Origin: Streptomyces fradiae | Lineage (GTDB): Bacteria > Actinomycetota > Actinomycetes > Streptomycetales > Streptomycetaceae | Assembly: GCF_041270065.1 (NCBI RefSeq) | Contig: NZ_CP065958.1 | Span: 5,580,001 to 5,644,000, forward strand | Direction: 5' to 3' | DNA length: 64,000 nucleotides | Shown: piece by piece, positions 14,458-23,371 of the stretch | How the letters are laid out: every line of letters begins with the position of its first letter | Position numbering within the stretch: the first letter of the stretch is position 1 | Translations under genes and position numbers: made by a program | Notes under the pieces: generated by a model | What the model saw: only the letters and a program-made list of their open reading frames with translations | What the model was told of the DNA's origin: nothing | Databases searched by the model: none

Positions 14458-15888
14458 TCAGGCGTTCGCCGCGCCGCCCAGGTGGTGCACCCGGACCATG
14501 TTGGTGGTGCCGGGGACGCCGGGGGGCGAACCGGCGGTGATGATCATGGTGTCGCCGGCGTTGTAGCGCTGCAGCTTCAGGAGCTCGGCGTCGACCAGGT
14601 CCACCATGGCGTCGGTGTTGTTCACGAACGGCACCAGGAAGGACTCCACGCCCCAGCTCAGGGTGAGCTGGTTGCGGGTGCCCTCGTCGGTGGTGAAGGC
14701 CAGGATCGGCTGCTGGGTGCGGTAGCGGGAGAGCCGGCGGGCCGTGTCGCCGGACTGGGTGAAGGCGATCAGCGCCTTGCCGCCCAGGAAGTCGGCGATC
14801 TCGCAGGCCGCGCGGGCGACCGAACCGCCCTGGGTGCGCGGCTTCTTGCCCGGCACCAGCGGCTGCAGGCCCTTGGAGAGCAGCTCCTCCTCGGCCGCGG
14901 CGACGATCTTCGACATCGTCTTCACGGTCTCGATCGGGTAGGCGCCCACGCTCGACTCGGCGGAGAGCATGACCGCGTCCGCGCCGTCCAGGATCGCGTT
15001 GGCGACGTCGCTCGCCTCGGCGCGGGTCGGCCGCGAGTTGGTGATCATCGACTCCATCATCTGGGTGGCGACGATGACCGGCTTGGCGTTGCGGCGGCAC
15101 ATCTCGACGAGCCGCTTCTGCACCATCGGGACCCGCTCGAGGGGGTACTCGACGGCGAGGTCGCCACGGGCCACCATGACGGCGTCGAAGGCGGCGACGA
15201 CCTCGGCCATGTTCTCGACGGCCTGCGGCTTCTCGACCTTGGCGATGACGGGGACCCGGCGGCCCTCCTCGTCCATCACCTTGTGGACGTCCTTGACGTC
15301 GGCGGCGTCGCGGACGAAGGAGAGGGCGACCATGTCGCAGCCCATGCGCAGCGCGAAGCGGAGGTCCTCGACGTCCTTCTCGGACAGGGCCGGGACGTTG
15401 ACCGCGGCGCCGGGCAGGTTGATGCCCTTGTGGTCGGAGATGACCCCGCCCTCGACGACGATGGTCTTCACCCGTGGGCCCTCGACCTCGACCACGCGCA
15501 GCTCGACGTTGCCGTCGTTGATCAGGACCTGGTCGCCCTTGGACACGTCGCCGGGCAGGCCCTTGTACGTGGTGCCGCAGATGGCCTTGTCGCCGGGGAC
15601 GTCCTCGGTGGTGATGGTGAACTCGTCACCGCGCACCAGCTCGACGGGGCCCTCGGCGAAGGTCTCCAGACGGATCTTGGGGCCCTGGAGGTCGGCGAGC
15701 ACGCCGACGGCGCGGCCGGTGTCGGCGGCGGCCCTGCGGAGGCGGTCGTACCGCTCCTGGTGCTCTGCCTGGGTCCCGTGGCTCATGTTGAATCGGGCCA
15801 CGTTCATGCCGGCCTCGATGAGAGCCTTCAGCTGCTCATAGGAGTCGACGGCGGGGCCCAGCGTGCAGACGATTTTGGAACGGCGCAT
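14458..15888 (-). CDS. pyk: Pyruvate kinase
   Basis: Converts phosphoenolpyruvate and ADP to pyruvate and ATP in the last step of glycolysis. The 476-residue length is usual for bacterial pyruvate kinase. Visible motifs are the N-terminal KIVCTLGPA, NVARFNMSHG, the catalytic-Lys region VPVIAKVEKPQAVENM, the metal-binding VARGDLAVEYPLE, and the C-terminal domain with ESSVGAYPIETV. I placed the start at MRRSKIV, which has AGGATC upstream; an ORF extension of nine codons has no ribosome-binding site. It lies beside ackA-pta and near pfkA, grouping lower glycolysis with acetate overflow. Streptomyces carry two pyk genes; this neighbourhood matches the one known as pyk2 in S. coelicolor, from memory. 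Confidence 0.95.
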   Translation of the reverse strand: MRRSKIVCTLGPAVDSYEQLKALIEAGMNVARFNMSHGTQAEHQERYDRLRRAAADTGRAVGVLADLQGPKIRLETFAEGPVELVRGDEFTITTEDVPGDKAICGTTYKGLPGDVSKGDQVLINDGNVELRVVEVEGPRVKTIVVEGGVISDHKGINLPGAAVNVPALSEKDVEDLRFALRMGCDMVALSFVRDAADVKDVHKVMDEEGRRVPVIAKVEKPQAVENMAEVVAAFDAVMVARGDLAVEYPLERVPMVQKRLVEMCRRNAKPVIVATQMMESMITNSRPTRAEASDVANAILDGADAVMLSAESSVGAYPIETVKTMSKIVAAAEEELLSKGLQPLVPGKKPRTQGGSVARAACEIADFLGGKALIAFTQSGDTARRLSRYRTQQPILAFTTDEGTRNQLTLSWGVESFLVPFVNNTDAMVDLVDAELLKLQRYNAGDTMIITAGSPPGVPGTTNMVRVHHLGGAANA

Positions 15889-15970
15889 ACGGCGGATCCT
15901 ATCGGTTTGTTTCACTGCGGAATATTCCGTCTGGTGGAAAGTACAAATGGGCGCGGGGCCGCTCAGGCGT

Positions 15971-17194
15971 TCACTCGTTCGAGCCCGCCCCTTCCAGAAC
16001 GAGCGCGTAACTCTGCCGCGCGATCTCCAGCTCCTCGTCCGTCGGCACCACCGCGACCGCCACCCGCGCGTACACCGGCGAGATGATCCGGGCCTCGTCG
16101 GAACGTACGGAGTTGAGCTCCGCGTCCACCGCGAGCCCCAGCTCCTCCAGGCCCGCGATCGCAGCCTCCCGCACCGGCGCCGCGTTCTCGCCGACCCCCG
16201 CCGTGAACGCCACCGCGTCCACCCGGCCGAGCACCGCGTAGTAGGCCCCGATGTACTTCTTCAGGCGGTGCACATAGATGTCGAAGGCCAGCGCCGCCCG
16301 CTCGTCGCCCTCGTCGATCCGGCGCCGGATCTCCCGCATGTCGTTGTCGCCGCAGAGCCCGACGAGCCCCGACTTCTTGTTGAGCAGTACGTCGATCTCG
16401 TCCGCCGACATGCCCGCCACCCGCTTCAGATGGAAGGTCACCGCCGGGTCGATGTCGCCCGAACGGGTGCCCATGACCAGGCCCTCAAGGGGGGTCAGCC
16501 CCATCGAGGTGTCCACGCACCGGCCGCCGCGCACCGCCGAGGCGGAGGCCCCGTTGCCCAGGTGCAGCACGATCACGTTCACCTCCGCCGGCTCCTTGCC
16601 GAGGAGCTTCGCCGTCTCCCGGGAGACGTACGCGTGGGAGGTGCCGTGGAAACCGTAGCGGCGGATCCGGTGCGCGTCCGCGGTCTCCACGTCGATCGCG
16701 TACCGCGCCGCCGACTCCGGCATGGTGGTGTGGAAGGCGGTGTCGAAGACCGCCACCTGCGGCAGGTCCGGGCGCATCGCCATCGCCGTACGGATGCCGA
16801 CCAGGTTCGCCGGATTGTGCAGCGGCGCCACCGGCACGAGCCGCTCGATCTCCGCGAGCACCTCGTCGTCGATGACGGTCGGCTCGGTGAACCGCAGCCC
16901 GCCGTGCACCACCCGGTGCCCGATCGCGGCCAGCTCGGGGGAGTCCATCCCCAGGCCGTCCGCCGCCAGTTCCTCGGCGACCGCCTTCAGGGCGGCCGCG
17001 TGGTCGGCGATCGGCCCGTTCTTCTCGCGCTTCTCGCCTCCCTGGAGCGGGGTGTGCACGATCCGCGAGGTCTCTTCGCCGATCCGCTCCACCAGTCCCT
17101 GGGCCAGCCGGCGGTCGTCGCGCATGTCGAGCAGCTGGTACTTCACCGACGAGGAACCGGAGTTGAGGACCAGTACGCGGGTGGGAGGGGTCAT
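15971..17194 (-). CDS. ackA: Acetate kinase
   Basis: Makes ATP and acetate from acetyl phosphate and ADP. The product is 407 residues. Family signatures are clear: VLVLNSGSSSVKYQL at the N-terminus, FDTAFHTTMPESAARYA, the GFHGTSHAYV stretch, HLGNGASASA, DTSMGLTPLEGLVMGTRSGD and FTAGVGENA near the C-terminus. Its ATG overlaps the TGA of pta (ATGA), so the two are translationally coupled and make the Pta-AckA pathway. It ends about 80 bp before pyk on the same strand. Confidence 0.96.
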   Translation of the reverse strand: MTPPTRVLVLNSGSSSVKYQLLDMRDDRRLAQGLVERIGEETSRIVHTPLQGGEKREKNGPIADHAAALKAVAEELAADGLGMDSPELAAIGHRVVHGGLRFTEPTVIDDEVLAEIERLVPVAPLHNPANLVGIRTAMAMRPDLPQVAVFDTAFHTTMPESAARYAIDVETADAHRIRRYGFHGTSHAYVSRETAKLLGKEPAEVNVIVLHLGNGASASAVRGGRCVDTSMGLTPLEGLVMGTRSGDIDPAVTFHLKRVAGMSADEIDVLLNKKSGLVGLCGDNDMREIRRRIDEGDERAALAFDIYVHRLKKYIGAYYAVLGRVDAVAFTAGVGENAAPVREAAIAGLEELGLAVDAELNSVRSDEARIISPVYARVAVAVVPTDEELEIARQSYALVLEGAGSNE

Positions 17195-19284
17195 GCCGGG
17201 AGCTCCTGGGACTCGGGCTGGGGCTGGGACTGGATCGCCGTGATGGCGACCGTGTTGACGATGTCGCTGACGAGCGCGCCGCGCGAGAGGTCGTTCACGG
17301 GCTTGCGCAGACCCTGCAGGACCGGGCCGACGGCGACCGCGCCGGCCGAGCGCTGCACGGCCTTGTAGGTGTTGTTGCCGGTGTTGAGGTCCGGGAAGAT
17401 CAGCACGGTGGCCTGGCCCGCCACCTCCGAGCCCGGCAGCTTGGTGGCCGCGACGGACGGCTCGACGGCCGCGTCGTACTGGATCGGCCCCTCGATCCGC
17501 AGCTCCGGCCGCGACTCGCGGACCAGCTTGGTCGCCTCGCGCACCTTGTCGACGTCGGCGCCGGAGCCGGAGGTGCCGGTGGAGTACGACAGCATCGCGA
17601 TCCGCGGCTCCACGCCGAAGCGCGCGGCGGTGGCCGCCGACTGCACGGCGATGTCGGCCAGTTGCTCGGCGTTCGGGTCCGGGTTGACCGCGCAGTCGCC
17701 GTACACGAGCACCTTGTCGGCCAGGCACATGAAGAAGACCGACGACACGATCGAGGCTTCCGGCTTCGTCTTGATGATCTCGAAGGCCGGGCGGATCGTC
17801 GCCGCCGTGGAGTGCACCGAGCCGGACACCATGCCGTCGGCCAGGCCCTCCTCGACCATCAGGGTGCCGAAGTAGTTCACGTCCGAGACGACGTCGTACG
17901 CGAGCTCCACCGTGACGCCCTTGTGGGCGCGCAGCCGCGCGTACTTCTCCGCGAAGGAGTCCCGCAGCTCCGAGGTCTGCGGGTCGATCAGCTGGCTGTC
18001 GCCGAGGTCCATGCCCAGGTCGGCGGCCTTCTTGCGGATCGTCTCGACGTCGCCGAGCAGGGTCAGGTCGCACACGCCGCGGCGGAGCAGCACGTCGGCG
18101 GCGCGCAGCACCCGCTCCTCGGTGCCCTCCGGAAGGACCACCCGGCGCCGGTCGGCCCGGGCCTGCTCCAGGAGTTCGTGCTCGAACATCATCGGGGTGA
18201 CCCGGCCGCTGCGGGCCACCGAGACCCGGCGCAGCAGGTCGGCGGTGTCGACGTGGCGCTCGAAGAGACCGAGCGCCGTCTCCGCCTTGCGGGGCGTCGC
18301 CGCGTTCAACTTGCCTTCGAGGGCGAAGAGTTCGGCGGCCGTGGGGAAGCTGGTTCCGGGCACCGAGATGACCGGGGTGCCGGGCGCGAGCCGGGCGGCC
18401 AGGGTGAGGATCGCGTCGCTGGGCCGCTCGTCGAGGGTGAGCAGCACGCCCGCGATCGGCGGGGTGCCGGCCGAGTGCGCGGCCAGCGCGCCGATCACCA
18501 GGTCGGCCCGGTCGCCGGGGGTGACGACGAGACAGCCCGGGGTCAGCGCGTTGAGGAAGTTCGGCAGCATCGCGCCGCCGAAGACGAAGTCGAGGGCGTC
18601 GCGGGCGAATCCCGCGTCGTCGCCGAGCACCACGGTGGCGCCGAGCGCGTGGGTGATCTGGGAGACCGTCGGCGCGGCGAGCGCCGGCTCGTCCGGGAGG
18701 ACGTAGCAGGGCACGGGCAGCCGGGCGGTCAGCCGCTCGGCTATCGCCGCCCGGTCCTCGGCCGCCACCCGGTTGACCACCATCGCGAGCACGTCGCAGC
18801 CGAGCCCGTCGTACGCGCGGAAGGCGTTGCGCGCCTCGGCCCGCACCGACTCCGCGGGCTGGCCCTTGCCGCCGACCACCGGGATCACCGAGGCGCCGAA
18901 CTCGTTGGCGAGGCGCGCGTTCAGGGCCAGCTCGTCGGGCAGCTGGGTGGCGGCGAAGTCGGTGCCGAGGACCAGGACGACCTCGTAGTCGCGGGCCACC
19001 GCGTGGAACCGGTCCACCAGCTGGGACACCAGCTCGTCGGTGCCCCGCTCGGCCTGCAGCGCGGACGCCTCGTGGTAGTCCATGCCGTACACGGTGGCGG
19101 GGTCCTGGGTCAGCCGGTAGCGGCTGCGCAGCAGGTCGAACAGACGGTCCGGGCGGTGGTGCACCAGCGGCCGGAACACCCCGACCCGGTCCACCTGGCG
19201 GGTGAGGAGCTCCATGACTCCCAGCTCGACGACCTGGCGGCCGTCTCCGCGGTCGATCCCGGTCACGTACACGCTGCGCGTCAC
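17191..19284 (-). CDS. pta: Phosphate acetyltransferase
   Basis: Interconverts acetyl-CoA and acetyl phosphate. This is the long form (697 residues): an N-terminal P-loop-like/BioD-type region beginning RSVYVTGIDRGDGR, a middle DRTGG-type domain, and the C-terminal catalytic PTA_PTB domain from about residue 365 (FEHELLEQARADRRRVVLPEG; later MLSYSTGTSGSGADVDKVREA; and PDLNTGNNTYKAVQR). The GTG start has AGGAG eight bases upstream. The gene is divergent from pfkA across 291 bp, and its stop overlaps the ackA start. The extra N-terminal domains suggest allosteric control, as known in enterobacterial Pta. Confidence 0.95.
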   Translation of the reverse strand: MTRSVYVTGIDRGDGRQVVELGVMELLTRQVDRVGVFRPLVHHRPDRLFDLLRSRYRLTQDPATVYGMDYHEASALQAERGTDELVSQLVDRFHAVARDYEVVLVLGTDFAATQLPDELALNARLANEFGASVIPVVGGKGQPAESVRAEARNAFRAYDGLGCDVLAMVVNRVAAEDRAAIAERLTARLPVPCYVLPDEPALAAPTVSQITHALGATVVLGDDAGFARDALDFVFGGAMLPNFLNALTPGCLVVTPGDRADLVIGALAAHSAGTPPIAGVLLTLDERPSDAILTLAARLAPGTPVISVPGTSFPTAAELFALEGKLNAATPRKAETALGLFERHVDTADLLRRVSVARSGRVTPMMFEHELLEQARADRRRVVLPEGTEERVLRAADVLLRRGVCDLTLLGDVETIRKKAADLGMDLGDSQLIDPQTSELRDSFAEKYARLRAHKGVTVELAYDVVSDVNYFGTLMVEEGLADGMVSGSVHSTAATIRPAFEIIKTKPEASIVSSVFFMCLADKVLVYGDCAVNPDPNAEQLADIAVQSAATAARFGVEPRIAMLSYSTGTSGSGADVDKVREATKLVRESRPELRIEGPIQYDAAVEPSVAATKLPGSEVAGQATVLIFPDLNTGNNTYKAVQRSAGAVAVGPVLQGLRKPVNDLSRGALVSDIVNTVAITAIQSQPQPESQELPA

Positions 19285-19367
19285 GCCGTGGTCTCCTGTC
19301 CGAATCCGAGCGGCTTACTTGTCAGCCTGGTGGATGTAAAAACCACCGATAGGGCGGCAATGCCCTC

Positions 19368-19396
19368 TTGACAATACCCCTGTGGCTCGATACGAC
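19368..19396 (+). promoter_or_regulatory. pfkA promoter with consensus -35
   Basis: A perfect TTGACA and a TACGAC are separated by 17 bp. The predicted mRNA has an untranslated leader of about 170 bases before pfkA. A consensus -35 is uncommon in Streptomyces and suggests sigma-HrdB-driven housekeeping expression. Confidence 0.6.
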
Positions 19397-19575
19397 GCCC
19401 GCTGGACGAAGGGCCCGGACCGCCGGGACCAAAGGCCCCACAAGGCCCCCGAGGGCCCGGCCGCGGCGGGTGCGCGGCGGGTCCGCGGAGCAGCAGCGAG
19501 CGCCTCCGCACCGCCGACCGTGTGAGAATCGACAACGGCTCACCCGTACCACTACCGAGCAGGAGAGACAGCACG

Positions 19576-20601
19576 ATGCGCATCGGAGTACTGACAGCGG
19601 GCGGCGACTGCCCCGGTCTGAACGCGGTGATCCGGTCCGTCGTGCACCGGGCCGTGACGCATTACGGCGACGAGGTCATCGGCTTCGAGGACGGCTACGC
19701 GGGCCTGCTCGACGGCCGCTACCGCACCCTCGACCTCAACGCCGTCAGCGGCATCCTCGCCCGCGGCGGCACCATCCTCGGCTCCTCCCGCCTGGAGCGC
19801 GCCCGCTTCGCCGCGGCCTGCGCCAACGCCAAGGAGCTGATCGAGAAGAGCGGCTTCGACGCGCTCGTCCCGATCGGCGGCGAGGGCACCCTCACCGCCG
19901 CCCGGATGCTGTCCGAGGCCGGCGTCCCGGTCGTCGGCGTGCCGAAGACCATCGACAACGACATCTCCTCCACCGACCGCACCTTCGGCTTCGACACCGC
20001 CGTCGGCGTCGCCACCGAGGCGATGGACCGGCTCAAGACCACCGCCGAGTCCCACCAGCGCGTCATGGTCGTCGAGGTGATGGGCCGGCACGCCGGCTGG
20101 ATCGCCCTGGAGTCCGGCATGGCCGGCGGCGCCCACGGCATCTGCCTGCCCGAGCGGCCCTTCGACCCGGCCGACCTGGTCAAGATGGTCGAGGAACGCT
20201 TCGCCCGCGGCAAGAAGTTCGCCGTCATCTGCGTCGCCGAGGGCGCGCACCCGGCCGAGGGCACGATGGACTACGGCAAGGGCGAGATCGACCAGTTCGG
20301 CCACGAGCGCTTCCAGGGCATCGGCACGGCCCTCGCGTACGAGCTGGAGCGCCGCCTCGGCAAGGAGGCCCGGCCCGTCATCCTCGGCCACGTGCAGCGC
20401 GGCGGCACGCCGACGGCGTACGACCGGGTGCTCGCGACCCGCTTCGGCTGGCACGCGGTGGAGGCCGTGCACAGCGGGGAGTTCGGCAGGATGACGGCGC
20501 TGCGCGGGACGAACGTCGAGATGGTGCCGCTCGCGGAGGCGGTCACGCAGCTGAAGACGGTGCCGGAGGACCGGATGCGGGAGGCCGAGTCGGTCTTCTG
20601 A
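19576..20601 (+). CDS. pfkA: ATP-dependent 6-phosphofructokinase
   Basis: Phosphorylates fructose-6-phosphate to the 1,6-bisphosphate. The product is 341 residues, with nucleotide-binding GVLTAGGDCPGLNAVIR at the N-terminus and the catalytic loop PKTIDNDI (Asp127). Residue 104 is Gly in PIGGEGT, the state associated with ATP rather than pyrophosphate as donor, while Lys124 is as in many actinobacterial enzymes. The ATG was chosen for the AGGAGAG upstream; an ORF extension of 18 codons precedes this site. A 15-bp terminator follows. The gene is divergent from pta-ackA. Confidence 0.95.
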   Translation: MRIGVLTAGGDCPGLNAVIRSVVHRAVTHYGDEVIGFEDGYAGLLDGRYRTLDLNAVSGILARGGTILGSSRLERARFAAACANAKELIEKSGFDALVPIGGEGTLTAARMLSEAGVPVVGVPKTIDNDISSTDRTFGFDTAVGVATEAMDRLKTTAESHQRVMVVEVMGRHAGWIALESGMAGGAHGICLPERPFDPADLVKMVEERFARGKKFAVICVAEGAHPAEGTMDYGKGEIDQFGHERFQGIGTALAYELERRLGKEARPVILGHVQRGGTPTAYDRVLATRFGWHAVEAVHSGEFGRMTALRGTNVEMVPLAEAVTQLKTVPEDRMREAESVF

Positions 20602-20638
20602 CCGTCTTCTGACCGTTCGCCCATCGCTTGGACTGTCC

Positions 20639-20676
20639 CGGCCCCGATCCTCCCCCCGTGTGGAGGATCGGGGCCG
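20639..20676 (+). terminator. pfkA terminator
   Basis: A perfect 15-bp stem (CGGCCCCGATCCTCC and complement) with an 8-base loop, starting 37 bases after the pfkA stop. Confidence 0.8.
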
Positions 20677-20779
20677 AATCCATGCTTGAGCCCGGCGGCG
20701 CGATCAACAAGGCTTGGGCCCGTCCCGGACATGTCCCAACCCCCGTCCGGCCCGGACCCGACGCGAGGGAGCGGCACGC

Positions 20780-21772
20780 ATGACCACGGGCGCCCAGGCC
20801 CCCGACCCCCGGTCGGCCCGCACCCCCGCCGACTTCGTCGCCCACCTCCGCCGCCTCAAGACCCGCTCCGGCCTCACCTACCGCGAACTCTCCACCCGCG
20901 CCACCGCTCTCGGCGAGGTCCTGCCGCGCTCGACCGTCGCCAACATGCTGTCGCGGGCCACCCTGCCCAGGGAGGAATTGCTCGCGGTGTTCGTACGGGC
21001 CTGCGGGGCGGGGGAAGGCGAGGCGGCGGAGTGGGAGGCGGTACGGAGGGAGCTGGCGGCGGGGGCCGGGGACGCGGGCGAGGAGGAGACCCGGTCCGAG
21101 CCGCCGGTCTGGCCGGGCGGCGCCGAGCCGGAGGCGGGCCGGGAGGCGGTTCCGGAGCTGGAGCCGGGCCTGGAGCCGGAGCCGGGGGCGGGCCCGGGCG
21201 GGCGGCGGCGGCTCGGTCTGGTGGGCGTGATCGGGGTGGCCGGCCTGGTCCTGGCCGCCGTCAGCGTGGTCGCCCTGGTCCGCGACGGCACCCCGGCGCA
21301 CGGCGGCGGCCCGCCCGAGGGCCCGGTGACGATCCGCGCGGTGGACTCCGGCCTCTGCCTCGGCGAGCGCCGCGGCGACCGCTCCGGCCAGGTCCGCCAG
21401 CTCGCCTGCGCGGACGCCGGCGTGCCCCGCTACTCGCTGAAACGTCTCGCCGACGCCCACTGGCGCCTCGTCACCGCCCACCCCGACTACGGCCCCGGCT
21501 GCTCCGGCCTCCCCTCCGGCGGCCGGATACCCGACGCCGCCCTCGAAGACTCCGAGTGCGGCGACCCCACCCGTATCGAATCCTTCACCCTGACCCCCCA
21601 CGGCCCCGGCTACCGCATCGCCCCGGCCGACTCCGCCACCCCCGACACCTGCATCACGGTGACCGACACCCCCGGAGCCGAGGGCGCCCCGCTGACGCAG
21701 GCGCCGTGCAGGGCGGACGCGAGGGGGCAACTCTTCGCGTTCGAGCGGGCGAAGCAGGGACCGGCGGTCTAG
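20780..21772 (+). CDS. HTH-domain protein with a transmembrane segment and extracytoplasmic domain
   Basis: A 330-residue protein of unknown role. An N-terminal helix-turn-helix of the XRE kind (about residues 15-75: PADFVAHLRRLKTRSGLTYRELSTRA...RSTVANML) is followed by an acidic Glu/Pro/Gly linker, one transmembrane helix (about 145-167) and a C-terminal domain of about 160 residues holding several Cys (LCLGERRGDRSG, LACADAG, GCSGLPSGG, DTCITV, QAPCRAD). Such Cys spacing resembles extracellular beta-trefoil-like or DUF domains of Streptomyces, but I cannot assign it. The layout (cytoplasmic DNA-binding-like domain, outer sensor) suggests signal detection across the membrane. The ATG has GAGGGAG upstream. 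The stop overlaps that of the convergent phosphatase gene. Confidence 0.75.
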   Translation: MTTGAQAPDPRSARTPADFVAHLRRLKTRSGLTYRELSTRATALGEVLPRSTVANMLSRATLPREELLAVFVRACGAGEGEAAEWEAVRRELAAGAGDAGEEETRSEPPVWPGGAEPEAGREAVPELEPGLEPEPGAGPGGRRRLGLVGVIGVAGLVLAAVSVVALVRDGTPAHGGGPPEGPVTIRAVDSGLCLGERRGDRSGQVRQLACADAGVPRYSLKRLADAHWRLVTAHPDYGPGCSGLPSGGRIPDAALEDSECGDPTRIESFTLTPHGPGYRIAPADSATPDTCITVTDTPGAEGAPLTQAPCRADARGQLFAFERAKQGPAV

Positions 21773-22521
21773 CCCGCCGCCCGTTCCACCAGCCGTGCCC
21801 GCAGCGCCCCGATCACCTCCGGGTCCAGTCCCACGTGGCCCGTGGCGTACTCCTGGACCGAGCCGTACTCGGTGCGCAGGTCCGCGAGGAAGAGGTCCAT
21901 GACGACGGCGGGGGCGCGGCCGAAGCCGTTCCAGCGGAGGTGGGCGTCGGGGTGGGCGGACTTCCAGTCGGCGAAGAAGCGGGCGGTGGCGAGTTCGGTG
22001 AGGGCGAAGTCCGCCACGACGTGCTCGTCGGGGACGTCGAGGAGGCCGAGGACGAGGGCGGCGAGGAGGCCCGTGCGGTCCTTGCCGGCGGCGCAGTGGA
22101 AGACCAGGGGGCCCTCGGTGGTGGCGATGGTCTCCAGGGCGCGGCGGATCTCGGCGGCGCCGTCGAGGGCGACCTCGGCGAACCGGTCGGCGAGGAAGCG
22201 CCAGGGGTCGGGGTCCGGGGCCCGGTCGACCTGGTCGTAGGGGCGGTGCTCGATGCTCAGGTTGTGCCAGGTCTGCGGCTCGCTCTCGGGATGGCGGCCG
22301 CGGTGCGCGATCTCCGACGGGTAGCGCAGGTCGATCACGGCCTCGATGCCCAGCTCCCGGAAGCGCTCCAGATCGGAGGCGCGCGCGTCGGGGCCGGCGA
22401 GCTTGCCGAGGGAGTCGGAACGGTAGAGGGTCGCCCACCGCACGCTCCCTCCGTCGGCGGTCGGATAGCCGCCCAGGTCACGGAAGTTGTGGAGCCGTTC
22501 GAAGGTTATGTGTCGTCTCAC
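21769..22521 (-). CDS. Tyrosine-protein phosphatase (Tyr_phosphatase_3 type)
   Basis: A 250-residue cytosolic phosphatase of the dual-specificity-like Tyr phosphatase family. The N-terminal family motif FRDLGGYPTADGGSVRWATLYRSDSL is intact, and the catalytic P-loop reads HCAAGKDRTG with the nucleophilic Cys and the Arg. The general acid Asp could lie in the preceding loop. Its GTG start lies five bases after the stop of the XRE regulator gene on the same strand, so they form a two-gene unit. The target (phosphotyrosine protein or phosphoinositide) is not shown by sequence. Confidence 0.86.
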   Translation of the reverse strand: MRRHITFERLHNFRDLGGYPTADGGSVRWATLYRSDSLGKLAGPDARASDLERFRELGIEAVIDLRYPSEIAHRGRHPESEPQTWHNLSIEHRPYDQVDRAPDPDPWRFLADRFAEVALDGAAEIRRALETIATTEGPLVFHCAAGKDRTGLLAALVLGLLDVPDEHVVADFALTELATARFFADWKSAHPDAHLRWNGFGRAPAVVMDLFLADLRTEYGSVQEYATGHVGLDPEVIGALRARLVERAAG

Positions 22522-22525
22522 ACGG

Positions 22526-23203
22526 TCACCCTAGAGGCGCGACCGTCTCCCAGAAATGGTCCATGATCTCGTCCAGGTACGCCCGGCCCTCGTCGCCCGT
22601 CGCACCCGACGCGCCCCAGCTGCTCGTCGCCGCCATCCGCGCGTGGTAGTCGGTGTGCAGCCGCTGCAGCGCCTGCTCCACCGCCCGCCGCGGCAGCGGC
22701 AACAGCTTGCCGACCGGTTTCACGTACGCCTGCCAGCGCGTCGTCGCCGCGTCCCGCAGCAGGTCGGACAGCTTCGCGTCGCCGCCGGTCGCGGTCAGCA
22801 GCGCGCGCGGGCCGAGGCCGAGGACCTCGGCGAGGGCGGCGGTCTGCCGTTCGTTGCCGCGCCAGCCGCCGGTCTCCTCCATGCGCAGATACGCGGCGGG
22901 GTCGAGCCCCACCTGCCGGGCCAGGTCCTCGGGCGCGAGGCCGCGGGCGATCCGGTGCTCGCGCAGGGTGGTGGCGGCCATCAGGAGCTCGGCCGGGGAG
23001 CACCACAGCACGCCGGCGAGGGCGGTGAGCTCCTGCGCGGTGGGCGCGGCGCGGCCGCGCTCCCAGGCGATGACGGTCTCGGGGGTGACGAACAGGCCGT
23101 ACTGGGCGCGGAGCCCGTAGGCGACGTGTCCGGGGGCCATGCCGAGGCCCTCGCGCAGTCGGCGCGCGGCGAGGGCGTTGAAGGGTGGTGAGGGATGGTG
23201 CAC
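22526..23203 (-). CDS. XRE-type helix-turn-helix regulator with two HTH segments
   Basis: A 225-residue protein with two consecutive HTH-like regions: one around residues 10-75 (LAARRLREGLGMAPGHVAYGLRA..VTPETVIAWERGRAAPTAQELTALAGVL) and another around 78-140 (LREHRIARGLAPEDLARQVGLDPAAYLRMEE). The C-terminal about 80 residues are helical without a recognised domain. Paired degenerate HTHs of this type are frequent in Streptomyces. It lies upstream of and close to the tyrosine phosphatase gene, suggesting one transcript. Confidence 0.75.
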   Translation of the reverse strand: MHHPSPPFNALAARRLREGLGMAPGHVAYGLRAQYGLFVTPETVIAWERGRAAPTAQELTALAGVLWCSPAELLMAATTLREHRIARGLAPEDLARQVGLDPAAYLRMEETGGWRGNERQTAALAEVLGLGPRALLTATGGDAKLSDLLRDAATTRWQAYVKPVGKLLPLPRRAVEQALQRLHTDYHARMAATSSWGASGATGDEGRAYLDEIMDHFWETVAPLG

Positions 23204-23371
23204 CCGGCCACGGTAGGGGCGGGGGGTGACTGCTGGCTACGGTGCGTTCACCCAACGCTTTCGCTTGTGGGAACGTGGGAACCGATGAGTAACCACGTGA
23301 TCGACTCTCCGTGATCACGGGCCGCTGGCGCGGTCGGCGACCCCGGTCGGCGGCCGCGCCAGCGACCCCCG

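Noticed and set aside
12996..14540. Long ORF that reads straight through the C9 tract
   Set aside because: After the tract it becomes a His/Arg/Asp-rich sequence, runs through the terminator and into pyk; the conserved C-terminal domain is in the +1 frame.
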